Shown: positions 34,962-44,540, counted from the stretch's first letter. The stretch is DNA of 64,000 nucleotides from Posidoniimonas polymericola (GCF_007859935.1 NZ_SJPO01000002.1:682001-746000); one strand, 5' to 3'. Translations and numbers: made by a program. The notes: generated by a model not told the origin, from the sequence alone.

Positions 34962-36557
34962 CTACTCGGCGTCCCACCACCAGTTGCTGGCGCCCTCGGG
35001 CGCCGAGGTCGGGGCGTACTGCATCGGCCCGTCGGGCTTGGACGCCTGCATCCGCTTGGCGAGCACCTCGGTCGGCTGGGCCCACACGCCGCCGCTCACG
35101 CCGGCCACCACGTGGCGGCGGTTGACCACCCGCAGGTTGGCGACCGTGTCCACCGCGGTCGGCGCCGCGTACCGCGGCAGCCGCAGCGCGTCGGCCGTGA
35201 CCATCAGGCCCGGCTGCCAACCGCTCGCCGGGAGCAGGTCGTGCGATTGAATCAGCGCGGTGACCAGCGCCAGGTCGAACACGTTGCGCAATTCGGCATA
35301 GACCGGGTACTGATCGCACAACGCGGCGAAGTTGGCGGTGAAGCTGGTCGCGAAGCCGGCCGACAGTTCGTCCGACTGGCCGGTGGGGCGGCGCGCCCCG
35401 CGGGCGGCGATCGCTTCATTCTCGCTCATCACCTTGACGCCCTGCCCGACCAGGTGGAACGCGTCGCGCTCATCCGACTGCTCGACCGCGGCGTAGTTCA
35501 TGCCGAACCACCACCGCACGGCGCCGACCGCTGGGGCGGGCTCGCCGGGCTTGACGCGGATCGAGTCGAGGTAGCTTTGCATCCCGGCCACGCCGTCGGC
35601 CAGACCCATGCCGATCAGCTTCATGTGGTAGTCGGCCTCGCCGAGCACACAGGCGATGCGGGTGTCGCCCGGCATGCCGAGGTACGAGAGGTCCTGCAGG
35701 CCGACCTGGTCGCGGACCTGCTCGAGCCAGCGGTCGCGGCCGCGGCGGCCGGACGGGATGGGGTGCTCGGTGATGTACGCCTGCGCGGCGGCCAACGACT
35801 CGGGCCGCGGGTCGATCGAGCAGCCGAACGGGCTCCGCGGGTCACGCCGCATCATGGTGAGCAGGTCGTCGAGCCGCACTACCGGCAGGCCGGTGTCGGT
35901 CGCGACCAGCCGCTGCTCGTCGCTCACCCGCCAATCGCCGGCCGGGCCGGCCAGGACCAAGTCGCCGGACTCTGGAAAGACGAGCACGTACTCCACCCGC
36001 TGAAGCCCGGCGAGGGTGAGCATCGCCTCGTCGAGCGGCTGGCCGGCCGCCAGCAACCGCTCCATTTCTTTTTCGAGCCGCGGCAGCGAAATGCAGCGTA
36101 GGCCCGACGGCCGCCGCGCGTCGGACCCGCTCATCGCGGACTTACCCAACGCCGCCTCGACGCGCGACGCGACGCTGGTCCGGAGCTTGGCGAGGTCGGC
36201 CGCTAGGGCCGCCCTGCCCTGTTCGGTGGACCGGTTGGCGGACGCCTCCCGCAGCACGCCTTGGGCGTCGGCCCAGACACCGCCGACGAACGGGCGGATC
36301 TCGGCCTCGCCACCGCCGTTCTCGGCCCAGGTCTCGGAGGCGACAGTCGACGCGATCAGGTCGATCAGGCTGTCGAAGTCGGCGTTGGCTCCGCCCCCCG
36401 AGCCGTTGCTGAGACCCTGCCCCTGCCCCGGGCCGAGCATTACGTTGTTGCCACCCGGCCCGACCGCGGCGTTGTTGAACGGCAGCGCGTTCTGGGCGGC
36501 CGCAAGCGGCGCCATCGCCAGCAGCATCAGCGAATACATGACACGGCGTCCGAGCAT
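34962..36557 (-). CDS. DUF1598 secreted protein
   Basis: 531 residues from the ATG at 36557, with a signal peptide (L-M-L-L-A-M-A-P-L-A-A-A-Q-N). A Gly/Asn-rich spacer follows. The DUF1598 body includes G-L-R-C-I-S-L-P-R-L-E-K-E, V-E-Y-V-L-V-F-P-E-S-G-D-L-V-L-A-G-P-A, W-W-F-G-M-N-Y-A-A-V and L-V-G-Q-G-V-K-V-M-S-E-N-E. The family is confined largely to Planctomycetes and has no assigned function. The recurring L-A-G-P-A and R-L-D-D-L-L segments suggest a stable globular envelope protein. Confidence 0.8.
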   Translation of the reverse strand: MLGRRVMYSLMLLAMAPLAAAQNALPFNNAAVGPGGNNVMLGPGQGQGLSNGSGGGANADFDSLIDLIASTVASETWAENGGGEAEIRPFVGGVWADAQGVLREASANRSTEQGRAALAADLAKLRTSVASRVEAALGKSAMSGSDARRPSGLRCISLPRLEKEMERLLAAGQPLDEAMLTLAGLQRVEYVLVFPESGDLVLAGPAGDWRVSDEQRLVATDTGLPVVRLDDLLTMMRRDPRSPFGCSIDPRPESLAAAQAYITEHPIPSGRRGRDRWLEQVRDQVGLQDLSYLGMPGDTRIACVLGEADYHMKLIGMGLADGVAGMQSYLDSIRVKPGEPAPAVGAVRWWFGMNYAAVEQSDERDAFHLVGQGVKVMSENEAIAARGARRPTGQSDELSAGFATSFTANFAALCDQYPVYAELRNVFDLALVTALIQSHDLLPASGWQPGLMVTADALRLPRYAAPTAVDTVANLRVVNRRHVVAGVSGGVWAQPTEVLAKRMQASKPDGPMQYAPTSAPEGASNWWWDAE

Positions 36558-36775
36558 GGGTCGACTCCCTAGGGCGTGGTTCAACGAGAGGCCTGCGAGG
36601 GGCATTCGCCGGCGGCGGCGTGAAATATTCCCGCAGCCGCATTATTCCTGCTGGCGGCGAGGAGCGAAAGCTTCGGGCAGCCGGCAAATCGGGGGGTGGT
36701 CGGTTGCGGGCCCTCTTGCGTGGGCTTATGGTCGGCTGACCCTACATTTCTCCGACCGAAAGCCTCGACGCCGCG

Positions 36776-38740
36776 ATGCTCAACCGACTCCCGATCAAGA
36801 TCCTGGCCCCGCTGCTGTTTGCGGCGCCGGTGCTGGCGCTGGGCCTTTACCTCTCGCACAACTGGAACCAGCAGTCGCAGGACGCGATCAACGAGCTGGC
36901 CGACCGGTACATCGAGCAGATCCACGACGCCACGGCCGAGAAGATCACCGACGTCCTCTCGATGCCGCTGCGGGTGTGCCAGGTCAACGAGCACCTGATC
37001 GCCAACGCCACGCTGCCGCCCGGCGACCTCGCGTCCTGGCGGCAGACGTTCGTTGAGGAGGCCCGCGCCTTCGACATGCTGAGCTCCATCGCCTGGGGCG
37101 ACGCCGACGGCCGGGCCGCGTGGGTCACCCGCTACGCAGACGGGCGCCACTACTGGGCGATCAAGGAGGACGGCTCGGCGCCGACGATGCTCGAGTGGCG
37201 GCTGGACGACGCCGGCGGGCCGGTCGAGGACGCGCAGAACAAGTTCGACTTCCAGGTCGAGACCCGCCCCTGGTTCAAGACGCCCCGCGACGCGGGCCGC
37301 GACTCGTGGAGCGAGCCGTACGTGTGGGTCGGCGGCGGCGAGGCCGACGAGCCGACCCTCGGCATCTCGTTCGGCATCCCCATCATGAGTGACGGGCGGT
37401 TTGTCGGCGTGGTCGACGCCGACTTCTCCCTCAACGACCTCTCGCGGTACCTCGGCAGTCTGAAGGTCGGTAAGTCGGGCGTGGCGCTGTTGGTGTCGCG
37501 GGACGCGCGGCTGCTGGCGACCTCGGACGGCTCGCCGGTGGTTTCGGCCGAGGCAGAGCAGATCAAGCTAGGGGAATCAAAGTCGCCGTTGATCAACGCC
37601 GCCGCACTGCTGGCGTCCGATCAGGTAGAGGCAGACGGCGCCCGCACACGAGTCGAGATCGAAGGAGAGGACCACTACCTGCGGGCGTCGCGGGTGGGTG
37701 AGGCGGTCGGGCTCGACTGGCTGCTGCTGACGGTGATCCCCCAGCGCGACTTCCTCGGCGATATCGAAGACGAGTTCGCCAGCAGCTGGATCACGAGTCT
37801 AATCGCGGTCGCGCTGGCGGTGGCGCTCGGCCTGGCGGCGGCGCGGTGGCTGGTGGCGCCGCTCACGCGGCTGATGACCTCGGTGCGGCGGATCGGCCAG
37901 GGCGACCTCGAGACCCGCATCGCTATCCGCCACGCGCCGGAGTACGAGCTGCTCGCCAGCGAGATCAACAAGATGGCCGAGGGGCTGCAAGACCGCATCC
38001 GCATGCAGAAGTCGCTTTCGCTGGCGATGGAGGTGCAGCGCAACCTGCTGCCGGCCGACGCGCCCGCGCTCCGCGGGCTCGACATCGCCGGGCACAGCAC
38101 CTACTGCGACGAGACCGGCGGCGACTACTTCGACTTCCTCGACCTCAGCGGCGCCGACGACGACACGGCCGTCATCGTCATCGGCGACGTCATGGGCCAC
38201 GGCGTGGCGGCGGCCCTGCTGATGGCGACCGCCCGCGGCATCCTCCGCAGCCGCTGCGAGGCGCCCGGCTCGCTGGCCGACTTCCTCGGGCACCTCAACG
38301 AGATGCTGGTGGTCGACACGCAGGGCGAGCGGTTCATGACGATGCTGCTGGTCACCCTCTCCGGCGACCGCGACGAGCTCCGCTGGGCGTCGGCCGGCCA
38401 CGGCCCGCCGCTGGTCTACGACCCTTCGACCGATACCTTCGCCGAGCTCGACGGCGGCGGCCTGCCGCTGGGTTTGATGGAGGGTGAGGAGTACGAGGAG
38501 CACGTGCTGGCTGGCGTCCGACCGGGCAGCGTTGTGCTGACCACCACCGACGGCCTGGAAGAGACCATCAACCAGAGCGAGGAGCTGTACGGGACCGACC
38601 GGCTCCGCGAGCTGGTCCGCAAGCACGCCGGCGCGTCGGCCGAGGAGATCAGCCAGGCAATCCGCGACTCGCTGGCCAACTACCGCGGCGACCTCTCGCA
38701 GGACGACGACCTGACCTTCGTCGTGGCGAAGGTCTGCTAG
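36776..38740 (+). CDS. membrane sensor with HAMP and SpoIIE-type PP2C phosphatase
   Basis: 654 residues forming a one-protein signal transducer. Helix 1 (residues 8-27) and helix 2 (about 341-362) flank a large periplasmic sensor of the dCache/PAS-like type (G-I-S-F-G-I-P-I-M-S-D-G-R-F-V-G-V-V-D-A-D). A HAMP region follows (L-V-A-P-L-T-R-L-M-T-S-V-R-R-I-G-Q-G-D-L). The C-terminal phosphatase has L-A-M-E-V-Q-R-N-L-L-P, D-E-T-G-G-D-Y-F-D-F and I-G-D-V-M-G-H-G-V-A-A-A, with the metal-binding Asp residues intact. SpoIIE phosphatases usually act on anti-sigma-factor antagonists in partner switching; no STAS or HATPase anti-sigma gene is adjacent. Confidence 0.88.
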   Translation: MLNRLPIKILAPLLFAAPVLALGLYLSHNWNQQSQDAINELADRYIEQIHDATAEKITDVLSMPLRVCQVNEHLIANATLPPGDLASWRQTFVEEARAFDMLSSIAWGDADGRAAWVTRYADGRHYWAIKEDGSAPTMLEWRLDDAGGPVEDAQNKFDFQVETRPWFKTPRDAGRDSWSEPYVWVGGGEADEPTLGISFGIPIMSDGRFVGVVDADFSLNDLSRYLGSLKVGKSGVALLVSRDARLLATSDGSPVVSAEAEQIKLGESKSPLINAAALLASDQVEADGARTRVEIEGEDHYLRASRVGEAVGLDWLLLTVIPQRDFLGDIEDEFASSWITSLIAVALAVALGLAAARWLVAPLTRLMTSVRRIGQGDLETRIAIRHAPEYELLASEINKMAEGLQDRIRMQKSLSLAMEVQRNLLPADAPALRGLDIAGHSTYCDETGGDYFDFLDLSGADDDTAVIVIGDVMGHGVAAALLMATARGILRSRCEAPGSLADFLGHLNEMLVVDTQGERFMTMLLVTLSGDRDELRWASAGHGPPLVYDPSTDTFAELDGGGLPLGLMEGEEYEEHVLAGVRPGSVVLTTTDGLEETINQSEELYGTDRLRELVRKHAGASAEEISQAIRDSLANYRGDLSQDDDLTFVVAKVC

Positions 38741-38836
38741 GGCGCCGCGGCCGCACACGCCAAACGCCGCCGCGCCCTAGTGTGGACGCAGCGGCGCGGA
38801 AGGCGGTCTCTCACCGCTTGGAACACGCTATGCGGA

Positions 38837-39394
38837 TCAATCGCGTCGCCCCCGACGCACGCCCAGCAGGCTCAGCGCCAGCAGTCCGACGCCCGCGGCG
38901 GTCGGCTCGGGGACGCTTGTCAGGTAGGCGCGGATCTCGCCGCTGCCGATTGCTGTGGTGTGGATGTTGAGATAGGCGTTGCCGCCGTCGAATCCGCTCA
39001 TGAGCGCGGCGAACGCGGACGAGGTTGTGCCGCCGTTGGCCGTGATGAACGCCGCGTTGTAGCTCCCCGCGTCGGTCATATCGAAGATCATGTCGTAGCT
39101 GCCCGCGGTCACCCCGCTGGGGAACCCGGGGAAGGTCGGCGTCGGGCTGGCGACGCCCGCGTTGCCCGCGAACGGCTCGAGCGTGCAGCAGTGGATGTGG
39201 GCCGCGGTGACGTTGCCCGTCAGGCCGCTGAAGTCGGCCTCGACACGCATCGTCCACGCGTGCGGGTCGACGGTCACCAGACCCGTGCCCGTGCCCGACG
39301 AGCTAGGCCCGGAGAACGACATTTCGTACAGGCTGGTGTGGGCCAGCGCCGGGGCGGCGGTCAGCAGTAGCGTCAGCGTCAAAAACTTTTTCAT
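38837..39394 (-). CDS. CHRD-domain protein with PEP-CTERM tail
   Basis: 185 residues from the ATG at 39394. A signal peptide (L-T-L-T-L-L-L-T-A-A-P-A-L-A) is followed by one CHRD (chordin) domain, with A-A-H-I-H-C-C near the middle and Y-L-N-I-H-T-T-A-I-G-S-G-E-I-R-A-Y-L near its end. The tail V-P-E-P-T-A-A-G-V-G-L-L-A-L-S-L-L-G-V-R-R-G-R-R is a textbook PEP-CTERM signal: the V-P-E-P box, a hydrophobic helix and a basic end, expected to be processed by an exosortase. The function of bacterial CHRD proteins is unknown. No exosortase gene is in the window. Confidence 0.82.
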   Translation of the reverse strand: MKKFLTLTLLLTAAPALAHTSLYEMSFSGPSSSGTGTGLVTVDPHAWTMRVEADFSGLTGNVTAAHIHCCTLEPFAGNAGVASPTPTFPGFPSGVTAGSYDMIFDMTDAGSYNAAFITANGGTTSSAFAALMSGFDGGNAYLNIHTTAIGSGEIRAYLTSVPEPTAAGVGLLALSLLGVRRGRRD

Positions 39395-39460
39395 CAGTCG
39401 GCTCCAGGTCCTTGTGAGGGAGGCAGGCAGGGTTGAGACGGTTTGTTTCAAGCTGAGGGA

Positions 39461-40330
39461 TCATCGCCGCCGGCAGATTGCCGGGCAGCTGCAGGCCAGC
39501 AGTGCGAGGGCGGCGGGCTCGGGCGCGCCGTGCGTCGCGACAGCGGCGCCGGACGCGTCGCGCCAGAGGGTGTAGTCGGCGGCGTCGACAGAGCCGTCGC
39601 CGTTGCCGTCGGCGGGTGAGGGGGTGGTCGTCCCGTAGGCGGCGGTCCAGGCCGCGTAGTCGAGCGCGTCGACGGCGCCGTCCGCGTTGTAGTCGCCGGC
39701 GATCGGAGCCGACGCGAGCCGCAGGTTATCGATGCCGAGCGTGGCGGTGACCGCCTGACCGCCGGCCGACGCGCCGCCCGGGTCGTGGCGGAGCATCACG
39801 CGGAACACATTGGGCATCAACGCTTCGTAGGTTGTGACGCCCTGGACCAGCGACAGCGCCTCCTGTGCGAGCGAGAACTCGTAGCTCCGCCAGACGCCGT
39901 CGGCGGGCACGTCGGCCGGGGTCGCTGAGGTCCAGCGGAAGCTGGTCGAGCCCGGGCCAAACAGCACCAGCCGCATCGCCAGCGGCTGCGAGCCGGGCTC
40001 GCTACGCAGGTCGACCGTCACCCGCGCGGCGTCGAGCGCGGAGAAGTCGCCCGTCCAGGCCGCCGTGCTGTTGTGGGTGGCAAGGTTTGCGGCGGTGGTC
40101 TGGAGCTGCAGGAACGGGTCGCCCGCGCCAGCGGGGCCGTCGGTTGACTGCCGCGTGGTGATCTGCCCGCCGAAGCTTCCTCCGGTCCACCCAGAAGTCC
40201 CCGCGGGCGCGAAGTCGTCGGAGTGCAACGATGCAGCGCCCGCCACACCGCATGCGATGGGCAGCAGCGTGACGAGCGCGGCGATCGCGCTTCGGCGGGT
40301 AGCGGCGTCTGGGCGGTCGATCACGGCCAA
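39461..40330 (-). CDS. secreted protein with dockerin-like repeats and PEP-CTERM-like tail
   Basis: 289 residues: a signal peptide, a beta-sandwich region with no family that I can name (S-D-D-F-A-P-A-G-T-S-G-W-T-G-G-S-F start, resembling carbohydrate-binding modules), then two calcium-binding loops, G-D-Y-N-A-D-G-A-V-D-A-L-D-Y and G-N-G-D-G-S-V-D-A-A-D-Y. The tail A-P-E-P-A-A-L-A-L-L-A-C-S-C-P-A-I-C-R-R-R is a PEP-CTERM variant with cysteines in the helix. The ATG overlaps the last 10 bases of the sugar dehydrogenase gene, so the two are translationally linked. Confidence 0.72.
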   Translation of the reverse strand: MAVIDRPDAATRRSAIAALVTLLPIACGVAGAASLHSDDFAPAGTSGWTGGSFGGQITTRQSTDGPAGAGDPFLQLQTTAANLATHNSTAAWTGDFSALDAARVTVDLRSEPGSQPLAMRLVLFGPGSTSFRWTSATPADVPADGVWRSYEFSLAQEALSLVQGVTTYEALMPNVFRVMLRHDPGGASAGGQAVTATLGIDNLRLASAPIAGDYNADGAVDALDYAAWTAAYGTTTPSPADGNGDGSVDAADYTLWRDASGAAVATHGAPEPAALALLACSCPAICRRR

Positions 40331-41736
40331 ATCTTCCGGGGCATGAGGAACAGAATCAGCGTCGCGAGCAGCGGCGTAGCGGAGGGCGAGGGGACCGCGA
40401 CCAACCGGTAGATGGCGCCGGTCGGCAGGCCGCTGACCGGGTCCAGCCCGCTGGGGGCCAGGGTCGTCTTGGTGGCGACGTACGCTTCGCCGTTCTCGTC
40501 GAGGCCGAAGGCGAGCACGTACTCGCCGATTGGGTTGCCACCAACAACGTCGAGCACGTCGAGGTCGAACTGGCCCGGGCTGGTCTCTTCCAGGCCGAGC
40601 AGCGTGCCGTTGGCGGGGGCGAAGCCCGTGCTGAAGTCGCCGAACAGGTACTTGCCAACCAGCTCGGGGAATTCCGAGCCGCGGTAGACCACGCCGCCGG
40701 TCACCGAGATGCCGATCTCTTGCAGGCCGTTGTTGCGGCCGGCGCGGGTGTACTCGGCGACCGGGTCGATCAGCGGGGCGGCCGGGTTCGGCGAGACCGT
40801 GTTGTCGAAGTCAAAGGTCCCCTCCTTGATCCGCCAGCCGTAGTTGCCGCCCGACTCGATGAGGTTGATCTCTTCAACGTTGCCCTGGCCGACGTCGGCG
40901 ACAAACAGGCGGTCGCCGTCGAAGGTCGCCCGCCACGGGTTGCGGAGGCCGTAGGCGTAGATTTCCTCGCGGACGCCGGCCTCGCCGACAAACGGGTTGT
41001 CAGCGGGGATGCCGTATTGACCGCCCGGCCCGTTCGTGCCGGCGACGTCGATCCGCAGCACCTTGCCGAGCAGCTTCGAGCGGTCCTGGGCGTTGCCAAA
41101 GTTACCGGTGACGGCGTCGTTCAGCGTGCCGGGCCCGCCGCCGGTGTGGCCGGCCTCGTTGTCGCCGCCGCCGCCGCCGTCGCCGGTAGTAATGTAGAGC
41201 ATGCCGTCCGGGCCGAAGCCGAGGTAGCCGGCGTTGTGGTTGAACTGCGGCTCGTCGAACGTCATCAGCACGCGTTCAGAAGTGAGGCTGGCCGTGCTCG
41301 CGCCGATCGAGTCGACTGAGTACTCCGCCACGACGCTCTGGTGATTGATCGGGTTGACTGGGTCGTCGGGGTCGCCACCCGGGCGGGGCGCCGAGTAGTA
41401 GACGTAGAACTTGTCACCGCCCGCGGCGCTTGCTCGGCCGAAGTTGGGGTGGAACGCCAGACCCAAGAGGCCCCGCTCGTCGAACCCGGGCCGCTCGGTA
41501 ACCAGCTTTGAATCGAGGTCCAACAGCGGCGTCGGGAGCAGGGTCCCCGCGTCGATCACGTGGATCTTGCCGCGTTGGTCGTTGACGAACAGGCGGTTCG
41601 AGCCGTCGCCCGCGTTGGTGATCGCTACCGGAGAGATGATCTCGCCCTGGCTGACGGGGTCCAGCCGGACCCGAGGGAACGCGGCAGACGCGGTCGCCGT
41701 TATGAAGAGGACACAGCCGATGAGGATGGCGCGCAC
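40321..41736 (-). CDS. PQQ-dependent sugar (glucose/sorbosone) dehydrogenase
   Basis: 471 residues of the soluble glucose/sorbosone dehydrogenase fold, a six-bladed propeller that oxidises aldose sugars with PQQ. It carries G-D-G-S-N-R-L-F-V, G-L-L-G-L-A-F-H-P-N-F, L-Y-I-T-T-G-D-G-G-G-G-G-D, L-L-G-K-V-L-R-I-D, Y-A-Y-G-L-R-N-P-W-R and V-A-D-V-G-Q-G-N-V-E-E-I-N, which include the catalytic His and the calcium/PQQ site region. The start is GTG at 41736 with AGGAG seven bases upstream; a longer frame to 41856 lacks sense. The tail V-P-S-P-S-A-T-P-L-L-A-T-L-I-L-F-L is a degenerate PEP-CTERM-like sequence. Confidence 0.88.
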   Translation of the reverse strand: MRAILIGCVLFITATASAAFPRVRLDPVSQGEIISPVAITNAGDGSNRLFVNDQRGKIHVIDAGTLLPTPLLDLDSKLVTERPGFDERGLLGLAFHPNFGRASAAGGDKFYVYYSAPRPGGDPDDPVNPINHQSVVAEYSVDSIGASTASLTSERVLMTFDEPQFNHNAGYLGFGPDGMLYITTGDGGGGGDNEAGHTGGGPGTLNDAVTGNFGNAQDRSKLLGKVLRIDVAGTNGPGGQYGIPADNPFVGEAGVREEIYAYGLRNPWRATFDGDRLFVADVGQGNVEEINLIESGGNYGWRIKEGTFDFDNTVSPNPAAPLIDPVAEYTRAGRNNGLQEIGISVTGGVVYRGSEFPELVGKYLFGDFSTGFAPANGTLLGLEETSPGQFDLDVLDVVGGNPIGEYVLAFGLDENGEAYVATKTTLAPSGLDPVSGLPTGAIYRLVAVPSPSATPLLATLILFLMPRKIWP

Positions 41737-41841
41737 GCTGATTCTCCTGTTCCAGAGCCTAGTTGGCTGGGGCCGGTCGGACGAGAATTGCCGGCACAGA
41801 GTACAGGTGTCGCGAGCCGGGCGATCGATTGCACCGGCGCA

Positions 41842-41873
41842 AAGAAAAGGCGCCAAGAAAAGGCGCTAAGAAA
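41842..41873. repeat. two-unit tandem repeat AAGAAAAGGCGC(C/T)
   Basis: Two 13-base units and a partial third sit between the sugar dehydrogenase and the putative anti-sigma gene. The CGCCAAGA core also appears, inverted, at 27454-27473. Confidence 0.45.
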
Positions 41874-41914
41874 TATAGCGAAGCGGAATCGCGGGGGGGG
41901 CGCCGGCGGCGTTG

Positions 41915-42652
41915 CTATCGCGTGGCCGGCGCGAGCAGCGACGCCGCCCGCGGTTCGTCGAGCGGCGTCACCTCGTAGAGCACCACGCCGGGGAGCTCCG
42001 AGCGGAACACCCGCAGCCCAGAACCCGCGGGCAGGTCTGCCAGCTCGGGCCGGTCGGCGTCCTGCCGGTCGACGAACACCATCACCGGTTGCCCGTCGAC
42101 CTCGCACAGCATGGCGGTGGTGTCGCGGCTGAAGCCGCCGGGGTACGACAGGCCCAGCATGCGGCTGCCGGGCGGCATCTCCTTGAGCACGAGCGGGGCG
42201 TCCTGCCGCTTTTCGAACACGGCGGCGAAGCGGTCATCGTCCTCGCACTCGTAGTAGGGCTCGAAGCCGTTGTCGACCGCGTCGCGGTAGAGGGCAGCGA
42301 GCTCGGTTGGCTCGAAGTAGGGCGCCACGGCGGGGCCGCCGGCTGATGGCAGTAACACCGCCGCCAGCACGGCCGCCGCGGCCCCCAACCCGGCGCCGAG
42401 CACTGCCCGCCGCCAGAGTTGTGACTTAGCTGGCCCAGCAGTGAGCGTGGTTATCGCCTCGACCTGAGCGGCGGGCGCCTCGGCAGCGGGGAACAGCCGG
42501 TGGAGGGAGTCGTCGATCGCGAGCAGCGCGTCGAGCTCCCCGCCCCGGCCCGCCTCGCGCAGCCGCGCAAACGCAGCGTCACGCTCCGGCCCCGGGGGCA
42601 GGGCGTCGAGCAGCGGCTCGAGTGGTTCGTCGTTGGCGGGGTGGCTGGTCAT
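41915..42652 (-). CDS. putative membrane anti-sigma factor
   Basis: 245 residues: an N-terminal cytoplasmic part of about 83 residues, one membrane helix (A-V-L-G-A-G-L-G-A-A-A-A-V-L-A-A-V-L-L) and an extracytoplasmic domain of about 140 residues. Its ATG overlaps the stop of the upstream ECF sigma gene (ATGA), the usual sigma/anti-sigma arrangement. No HxxxCxxC zinc motif is present, so it is not a ZAS-type anti-sigma. The assignment rests on topology and coupling, not on sequence similarity. Confidence 0.55.
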   Translation of the reverse strand: MTSHPANDEPLEPLLDALPPGPERDAAFARLREAGRGGELDALLAIDDSLHRLFPAAEAPAAQVEAITTLTAGPAKSQLWRRAVLGAGLGAAAAVLAAVLLPSAGGPAVAPYFEPTELAALYRDAVDNGFEPYYECEDDDRFAAVFEKRQDAPLVLKEMPPGSRMLGLSYPGGFSRDTTAMLCEVDGQPVMVFVDRQDADRPELADLPAGSGLRVFRSELPGVVLYEVTPLDEPRAASLLAPATR

Positions 42653-43284
42653 GTCCGTGAGGGGACGGTCTGTTCAGGCTGCGGCGTCGCAAGCGATAGC
42701 AGCTCGCGTAGCCGGCGCTTGCCGCGGTGCACGTGGCTCATCGCGGTCCCCTCGGCCAGGCCGGTCAGCTCGCTGATCTCGCTGTAAGACAATTGGTGCA
42801 CCACCCGCAGCAGCAGGCAGCACCGGGCGTCTTCGCTCAATTCGCCCAGGGCCGCTAGCACGTGGTCGTCGAACGCGGACTGCAGTGGGCTGAGGTCACC
42901 GCTACGGGGGTGGACCGGCGAGTGCGTGTCGCCGGACAGGTCGGCCACGGTGGTCAGGTCGGTCGGGTCGGACGCGTAGGTGCGTCGCGTGCGGCGCCGG
43001 CGGCGGACGTTGAGCGCGCAATGGCGGACGACGCCCGCGAGCCACCGCACGACTGCGGGCTCGGAGTCGAACTGCTTCTGCTTGGCGATAGTGATTTCCA
43101 CGGCATCTTGCACGACGTCCTCGGCGCCGTCGACGCGGCCGAGCACGCCGGCGGCAATCGCGACCAGCCGCGGGTAGGCCCGCCGGTAGCACGAGCCAAC
43201 GTCCTCCGCCCGTTCCCTCCCTGGCGCGTCGCGCGGCGGCGCGGCGTTCGGGAGAGCAGGCGTGGATTTTCTTTCAGGCATCAT
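42649..43284 (-). CDS. ECF-type RNA polymerase sigma factor
   Basis: 211 residues with sigma region 2 ([27 protein letters not shown]) and region 4 ([28 protein letters not shown]) joined by a linker of about 60 residues, the two-domain ECF layout. It should redirect RNA polymerase in response to a signal relayed by the overlapping downstream membrane protein. It is divergent from a DUF1559 prepilin-like gene, whose candidate promoter overlaps its start region. Confidence 0.87.
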   Translation of the reverse strand: MMPERKSTPALPNAAPPRDAPGRERAEDVGSCYRRAYPRLVAIAAGVLGRVDGAEDVVQDAVEITIAKQKQFDSEPAVVRWLAGVVRHCALNVRRRRRTRRTYASDPTDLTTVADLSGDTHSPVHPRSGDLSPLQSAFDDHVLAALGELSEDARCCLLLRVVHQLSYSEISELTGLAEGTAMSHVHRGKRRLRELLSLATPQPEQTVPSRT

Positions 43285-43294
43285 CCGGACCTAC

Positions 43295-43300
43295 TATACT
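43295..43300 (+). promoter_or_regulatory. candidate -10 box between sigma and DUF1559 genes
   Basis: TATACT at 43295-43300 lies in the 79-bp gap between the sigma start (43284) and the DUF1559 start (43364). No convincing sigma-70 -35 is seen, so the upstream element may belong to another sigma factor. Confidence 0.3.
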
Positions 43301-43363
43301 GTGTCGCGAGGCCCGCCGGGTATTGGACCGTTCTGGTCAAAACGGGCGGGTGGGAGCAGGACC

Positions 43364-44401
43364 ATGCCAAGAGCCCACCAGTCGGCCCACCAATCGGCCA
43401 GTCGCCCGTGCCGCCGCGTCACGACCGATGGCTGTCGTTCAGCGGGGCTTAGCGCCGCCGGGTTTAGTCTGGTCGAGCTGTTGGTGGTGATCGCCATCAT
43501 CGGGGTGCTGGTAGCACTCCTGCTGCCCGCGGTGCAGGCGGCCCGCGAGTCGGCCCGACGGATGGGCTGCGCCGACCGGCTCAAGCAGATCACGTTGGCG
43601 ATCGCCAATCACGAGTCCGCGCGGCGTTCCTTTCCGCCCGGGCGGATTGGCTGCGACGACACGACCGGCCCGCCGCCGATCCCCGCGTGCCGCCCCGGCC
43701 TGCCGACCGAGGAGCTAACCGCCGCGAGCGGCTTCGTGGCGATCCTGCCTGAACTCGAGGAGCTCGACCTGTACGCGCAGCTGTCGGTTGAGATCGGCGG
43801 CCTGTGGAACCGCAACGTCGACGACCTTGGCTGGTACGACGATCTGGCCAAGTGCAAGGCGATCAAGCAGCGTCCCGCGGTGTTCGTCTGCCCCACCGAC
43901 ACCGCCGCCGCGCTGAGCGACGTCTACGACCCGGTGATCGCCGCGACCGGGAGCTACGCGATGGTGCACGGCTCGCTCGGCGCCAGCCGGTCGCCCTCTT
44001 CGGCCGGGTACTACAAAGCAGGCCAGGCGCTCGACGCAGTCAAGTACCACAACACCGGCCCGTTTGTTTACGTCACCCGCCGCAAGCCGTCGCAGGTGAC
44101 CGATGGCCTGTCGGGCACGGTGGCGGTCGGCGAGGTCGTGCTGGCGGACGTTTACGAGTCGTCTAACACCTGGACCTATGCGCTGGCGTACGCGGACTGC
44201 CTCCGCACGACCGACAACCCGCTCAACACCCAGCCGGGCGCGGGGCGGATGGTCGACCGCCAAAACGGCGCCTTCGGCAGCCAGCACCCGGGCGGCGGCC
44301 AGTTCGCCTTCCTGGATGGCCACGTCGCGTGGACCTCCGACGACGTTGACCTCGAGATCTACCGCGCCAGGTCGACCATCGTCGGCGACGAGTCGTACTA
44401 G
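43364..44401 (+). CDS. DUF1559 prepilin-like protein
   Basis: 345 residues. The type IV prepilin segment is [18 protein letters not shown], with Glu at +5 after the expected PilD cleavage site. The H-domain DUF1559 fold follows ([20 protein letters not shown]). The C-terminal [14 protein letters not shown] is the signature SBP_bac_10/DUF1559 ending. Planctomycetes encode dozens to hundreds of these pseudopilins, thought to be surface or secretion-system components. It is divergent from the ECF sigma gene and may be under its control. The ATG at 43364 is preferred to the upstream frame start at 43262. Confidence 0.9.
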   Translation: MPRAHQSAHQSASRPCRRVTTDGCRSAGLSAAGFSLVELLVVIAIIGVLVALLLPAVQAARESARRMGCADRLKQITLAIANHESARRSFPPGRIGCDDTTGPPPIPACRPGLPTEELTAASGFVAILPELEELDLYAQLSVEIGGLWNRNVDDLGWYDDLAKCKAIKQRPAVFVCPTDTAAALSDVYDPVIAATGSYAMVHGSLGASRSPSSAGYYKAGQALDAVKYHNTGPFVYVTRRKPSQVTDGLSGTVAVGEVVLADVYESSNTWTYALAYADCLRTTDNPLNTQPGAGRMVDRQNGAFGSQHPGGGQFAFLDGHVAWTSDDVDLEIYRARSTIVGDESY

Positions 44402-44540
44402 AGAACCTCGGTACGCGAGACCGCTGCGGCCGCCGTGGCGCCCTCTTACCGGAGATCGTAATGTTGTCGCGGGTGATGCCGAGCTGGGAGTTGATGGAGG
44501 AGCCTGCGGCCCGCAGCGGCGCCGGCCCACCGAAACGACA

